Source: Vibrio sinus (GTDB taxonomy: Bacteria > Pseudomonadota > Gammaproteobacteria > Enterobacterales > Vibrionaceae). From it: DNA of 64,000 bases. The stretch's first letter is position 1. Each line of letters begins with the position of its first letter. A program made the translations under genes and the position numbers. Positions 60,923 through 64,000 of the stretch are shown here, piece after piece. Location: positions 29,565 to 93,564 of the forward strand of contig NZ_JAMKMR010000015.1 of the NCBI RefSeq assembly GCF_023634645.1, in the 5' to 3' direction. The notes beneath the pieces were generated by a model. That model was not told the origin of the DNA. It made no database searches and worked only from the letters and a program-made list of their open reading frames with translations.

Positions 60923-61876
60923 ATGGAAAACAATCAAAATAAAGGTGTGCTACTTGTCAACTTAGGGACGCCTGATGCTCCCACCGCTCAATCGGTAAGA
61001 CGCTTTTTAAGTCAATTTTTGCACGATAAACGGGTGGTTAATATGAACCGTCTGTTGTGGTGTCCAATTTTACATGGGGTGATTTTGCCACTGCGCTCAC
61101 CAAAGGTTGCTAAGTCCTATCAAAGTATCTGGATGGAAGGTGGCTCTCCATTGTTGGTGCACTCAAAAAACCAGGTAGACAAGCTGGAAAGCAAATTAGG
61201 ATTGCCTGTTGAGCTTGGCATGACTTATGGCGTGCCAAGTATTGCAAGTGGTATTGATAAGCTCATCGCTCGTGGGGTAGAACACTTGATCATATTGCCA
61301 CTGTACCCGCAGTATTCGGCCACGACGACCGCTGCGGTATCTGATGCTGTCTTTCGCGCCTTTAAGACGGTAAAAACCATACCCACTTATCATTTTGTAC
61401 GAGATTACTGTACAAGTCCAAGTTACATCAAAGCGCTGGCCGCATCAGTGAGAAAGCATTGGCAAACCAATGGCAAAGGAGACTATTTGCTTTGCTCCTA
61501 CCATGGTATCCCTAAGCGTTTGGCTGACAATGGCGATATTTATCCGCAACACTGTGAGCAGACGACTCAACTGTTAGCACAGGAGCTTGGTCTAGACGAA
61601 AATCAAATGGGTATGGCCTATCAATCTAGATTTGGCCGTGAAGAGTGGTTAAAGCCATACACCGATGATGTACTAAAAGCTTTGACTGAGAAAGGGGTGA
61701 TGAATTTAGATGTGATTGCGCCGGCTTTTTCTGTCGATTGTTTAGAGACGTTAGAAGAAATATCCGCTCAGTACAAAGACCTGTTTATCCAGATTGGTGG
61801 CCAGCAGTTTAACTATATTCCATGTTTGAACGATTCCGATGAGCATATCGATATGATGGAGCAGCTTGTAAAGTAA
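60923..61876 (+). CDS. hemH: Ferrochelatase
   Basis: A 317-residue enzyme that inserts iron into protoporphyrin IX, the last step of haem synthesis. The N-terminal [14 protein letters not shown] and WMEGGSPLL, the catalytic-region [10 protein letters not shown] with the invariant His, and [12 protein letters not shown] with the conserved Glu are present. The ATG at 60923 was chosen (AGGTG ribosome site); a GTG two codons upstream is possible. An inverted repeat lies in the leader and a bidirectional terminator follows. Confidence 0.96.
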   Translation: MENNQNKGVLLVNLGTPDAPTAQSVRRFLSQFLHDKRVVNMNRLLWCPILHGVILPLRSPKVAKSYQSIWMEGGSPLLVHSKNQVDKLESKLGLPVELGMTYGVPSIASGIDKLIARGVEHLIILPLYPQYSATTTAAVSDAVFRAFKTVKTIPTYHFVRDYCTSPSYIKALAASVRKHWQTNGKGDYLLCSYHGIPKRLADNGDIYPQHCEQTTQLLAQELGLDENQMGMAYQSRFGREEWLKPYTDDVLKALTEKGVMNLDVIAPAFSVDCLETLEEISAQYKDLFIQIGGQQFNYIPCLNDSDEHIDMMEQLVK

Positions 61877-61914
61877 TTTTTGGCTATACAAAACGTGCTA
61901 GTAAATGGCGATAA

Positions 61915-61944
61915 AAAAACGGAGCCTCTCGAGGCTCCGTTTTT
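61915..61944. terminator. Bidirectional terminator between hemH and the peptide transporter
   Basis: A perfect 14-bp stem AAAAACGGAGCCTC / GAGGCTCCGTTTTT between convergent genes. A-tract and T-tract on the flanks let it end both transcripts. Confidence 0.92.
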
Positions 61945-61959
61945 ACATGTCCGCGTAAA

Positions 61960-63450
61960 TTACGCTGCGCTTTCGCTAAGCGCTTTGTCTTCAGTGGTGC
62001 CACCACGACAAATGCGAGTCAGCATTGGCGCGATGATGAAAGTGACAACCGCGATAGCCAGTGTCCAGTAACCAATCTTACCAAATACTTCACCATAGAT
62101 AATGAGCGACTGGTGTGGGTCAGTAATGCCAGTAGGAGCAGCAGTTAAGCTTGCTACCCAGCCAGCAAGGACAGCAGCTGTTGCTGACGTTAGGAACCAC
62201 ATACCCATTGCAAAGCCCATCATACGTTGTGGAACCAACTGTGCCACCATGGCTAGGCCAAGACCGGATACTAAAAGCTCACCAACAGATTGGAATGCGT
62301 AGCTAAGAACCAGCCAATCAGAGCTTACAATGCTATCTTTGTTTGCAAAGTGCACGCTCCAAGAAAGTACTAGGAAAGCAATTGCACACAATAGCATACC
62401 GATCGCGAATTTGAATGGCATTGATAGGCGCTCACCCAATTTGTTGTAGATCATCGCCAAAATCGGGCTCGCAATCATGATCCATAGAGGGTTCAATGCT
62501 TGGAACTGCTCTGGAACCACTGGGATACCAAACACGTCGTGTGTCACGTTGTGAATCGCGAAGAAGTTCAGAGATGTTGGCATTTGGAAATACAGCACAA
62601 AGAAGACGATACCTTGTAGCATCAGTACGAAGGCTACGAGCATTTTCGCACGTTCAATTCCAGAAATAGAAAACGCTTCTTTGAAATAAAGTGCCAAAAT
62701 GATGATACCAGCAATTGCAAGAATTGCGTGTGCAACGCTTAAGTGTTGCAGTAGGTAAGCGCAGACAAAGCTCGCGATAACGCTGCCGATTATAACGACT
62801 AGCGTTTTACCCATGTTTAATGGCGCTAGGTCCGCTGGTGAGCCCACACCTTTAAGCATGCGTTGGCAGAAGACAAAGTTAACAACGGTGATAATAAGAC
62901 CTGCGGCACTGACGCCAAAAGCCATGCCGTAGCCTAGTTTTACTGCGACGTAGGGTGTAAGGAGCATTGAAAAGAAGGAGCCCAGGTTGATCGCCATGTA
63001 GTACATAGTAAACGCGCCATCTAAACGAGGGTCGTTTTCTTCATAACACTTAGATAGAAGGCTTGATGGGTTGGCTTTAAATAGGCCGTTACCTACTGTG
63101 ATAACACCCATTGCAATAAAGATGAAGGTTTCGCCACCAAGGTGAGATTTGCCAGTTGATAGGCCTAACAATGCGTAACCTACGGTTAAAAAGATAGCGC
63201 CAAGAGTAATGGTTCTTTTCGTGCCCAGTACTTTATCACCAATCCAACCTCCAGCAGCGACAAACCCATAGACAAGAGCAGAAAAAGCGCCAAATAGAAC
63301 AAATGAAGTTGACTCTTTCATACCTAGTATTTGCACTAGATAGACAGTCAGAATCGCTTGCATACCGTAGTAGCCAAAGCGCTCCCAAAACTCGATAGAG
63401 AATATTAAATAGAACTGTTTAGGTTGCTTGAATACGTTCAAGTCGGACAT
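61960..63450 (-). CDS. POT-family di/tripeptide:proton symporter (DtpA type)
   Basis: A 496-residue inner-membrane transporter with about fourteen hydrophobic helices. The POT signature EFWERFGYYG lies at the N-terminus. GGWIGDKVLGTKRTITLGA and the FTMYYMAINLGSFF motif of the PTR2 family follow. It takes up di- and tripeptides with protons. The best guess within the family is DtpA/DtpB, which the sequence alone does not settle. Confidence 0.93.
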   Translation of the reverse strand: MSDLNVFKQPKQFYLIFSIEFWERFGYYGMQAILTVYLVQILGMKESTSFVLFGAFSALVYGFVAAGGWIGDKVLGTKRTITLGAIFLTVGYALLGLSTGKSHLGGETFIFIAMGVITVGNGLFKANPSSLLSKCYEENDPRLDGAFTMYYMAINLGSFFSMLLTPYVAVKLGYGMAFGVSAAGLIITVVNFVFCQRMLKGVGSPADLAPLNMGKTLVVIIGSVIASFVCAYLLQHLSVAHAILAIAGIIILALYFKEAFSISGIERAKMLVAFVLMLQGIVFFVLYFQMPTSLNFFAIHNVTHDVFGIPVVPEQFQALNPLWIMIASPILAMIYNKLGERLSMPFKFAIGMLLCAIAFLVLSWSVHFANKDSIVSSDWLVLSYAFQSVGELLVSGLGLAMVAQLVPQRMMGFAMGMWFLTSATAAVLAGWVASLTAAPTGITDPHQSLIIYGEVFGKIGYWTLAIAVVTFIIAPMLTRICRGGTTEDKALSESAA

Positions 63451-63922
63451 AAAAGTTTCCTGTAAATACGTTGTGTTTAGTTAAATTAGGCCAAGCAGTT
63501 TGTTGTGGTTTTTTAAATGCTTTGTTAATCACTGAAGGCGAAACAAAAATTACCGACGCAAATTATCACTGATGACTGCAACATTAAATGATAAAAATGC
63601 AATATTATTGTGCTTTATTGATAGTTAGATAGGTATAATTGTCGTCAAATTGTCATTTTTCTATTATATTTCGGCATGTTAAGAGGGTGGCAAAAATATC
63701 TGGCAAGGGTATAAATTATAACGTTTTGTTTGGATATTTGTGACAAGATCAGGTGTTTCCTCTATTTACGGGTTTGTAAGTAAGTTTTGTGTCTCTATTG
63801 TTATTTTTGTTAATATTATTTTTTGAAAATGAGGCGGGATATGTTGTTTTGTACGGTAAAATAACTAAGACCTGGATAGGAGTAGAGAAGTTTTTGTTTC
63901 TTATTAATGGGTTATGGATAAG
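63451..63922. other. AT-rich intergenic region upstream of the peptide transporter
   Basis: About 470 bp with no open frame, no recognised RNA and no clear promoter pair for the transporter. The composition is very AT-rich. Confidence 0.5.
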
Positions 63923-63993
63923 TTGCTGATGTTGATATCAGCAATGGTAGCGAGTTTACACTGGCTACCAATTGATATTAGCGTTTTCGCTAA
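63923..63993. other. Cluster of three adjacent hairpins at the window edge
   Basis: TTGCTGAT / ATCAGCAA (63923-63930 and 63937-63944, 8 bp), TGGTAGC / GCTACCA (63945-63951 and 63964-63970, 7 bp) and TTAGCG / CGCTAA around TTTT (63978-63993, 6 bp) follow one another. A possible -35/-10 pair (TTTTTG, then TATGGA with 16 bp) lies just upstream. This may be the start of a structured RNA or the end of a gene outside the window; the sequence stops too soon to tell. Confidence 0.4.
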
Positions 63994-64000
63994 TTGTTGT

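Overview
This window is chromosomal DNA of a Vibrio (Gammaproteobacteria, Vibrionaceae). The evidence is a toxRS pair divergent from htpG, the Vibrio-type order treR-treB-treC / tRNA-Tyr cluster / RND pump / glyA, the mrd-lip-leuS-lnt-miaB-ubiF cell-envelope block, and the ptsHI-crr-cysK-cysZ-zipA-ligA block. Species cannot be fixed by eye. Almost every gene is intact and core. No insertion sequence, prophage, integron, CRISPR array or rRNA operon was seen.

Layout. 1-6.9 kb: an AT-rich, accessory-looking block on the minus strand. It holds a MacA-MacB-outer-membrane-lipoprotein export system followed by an LptA-like protein and a GNAT acetyltransferase, then a lone solute-binding protein. A 24-codon gene remnant with its terminator lies between macA and the binding protein. 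7.1-12.5 kb: gmhB, the trehalose regulon (treR, treB, treC; one TreR-type operator) and three tandem tRNA-Tyr genes. 12.8-21.7 kb: an RND efflux pair, a YitT protein, glyA with a PurR-like box, a YerC/TrpR-like regulator in tandem with an APC transporter, and a small lipoprotein. 21.9-35.1 kb (minus strand): lipA, lipB, an unrecognised inserted gene, ybeD, dacA, rlpA, rodA, mrdA, rlmH, rsfS, holA, lptE, leuS. These cover cell elongation, peptidoglycan, lipoylation, LPS assembly and translation. 35.2-42.8 kb: ybeL, lnt, corC, ybeY, ybeZ, miaB and, divergently, ubiF. 42.9-51.7 kb: crr, ptsI, ptsH, cysK, cysZ (minus), zipA, ligA (plus). 51.2-56.3 kb: the nfeD/qmcA pair, cnoX, an SDR, a YfcH-type epimerase and a SelT/W/H-like protein. 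56.3-63.5 kb: toxS, toxR | htpG, adk, hemH and a POT peptide transporter.

The genes connect. TreB has no EIIA domain, so it should take phosphate from the Crr (EIIA-Glc) made by ptsH-ptsI-crr in the same window. MrdA, RodA, DacA, RlpA, LptE, Lnt and CorC are all envelope functions. ToxRS and HtpG share a control region carrying a sigma-32 type promoter.

Points worth a second look: the LptA paralogue inside a MacAB-type operon; the orphan gene between ybeD and lipB, with a Cys/His pair spaced as in CNF-type deamidases; two vestigial gene 3' ends that keep their terminators; strong hairpins at leuS-lptE, ptsH-ptsI and ptsI-crr; the absence of nadD between holA and rsfS; a 23-bp element present twice; and a run of hairpins at the right edge of the window.
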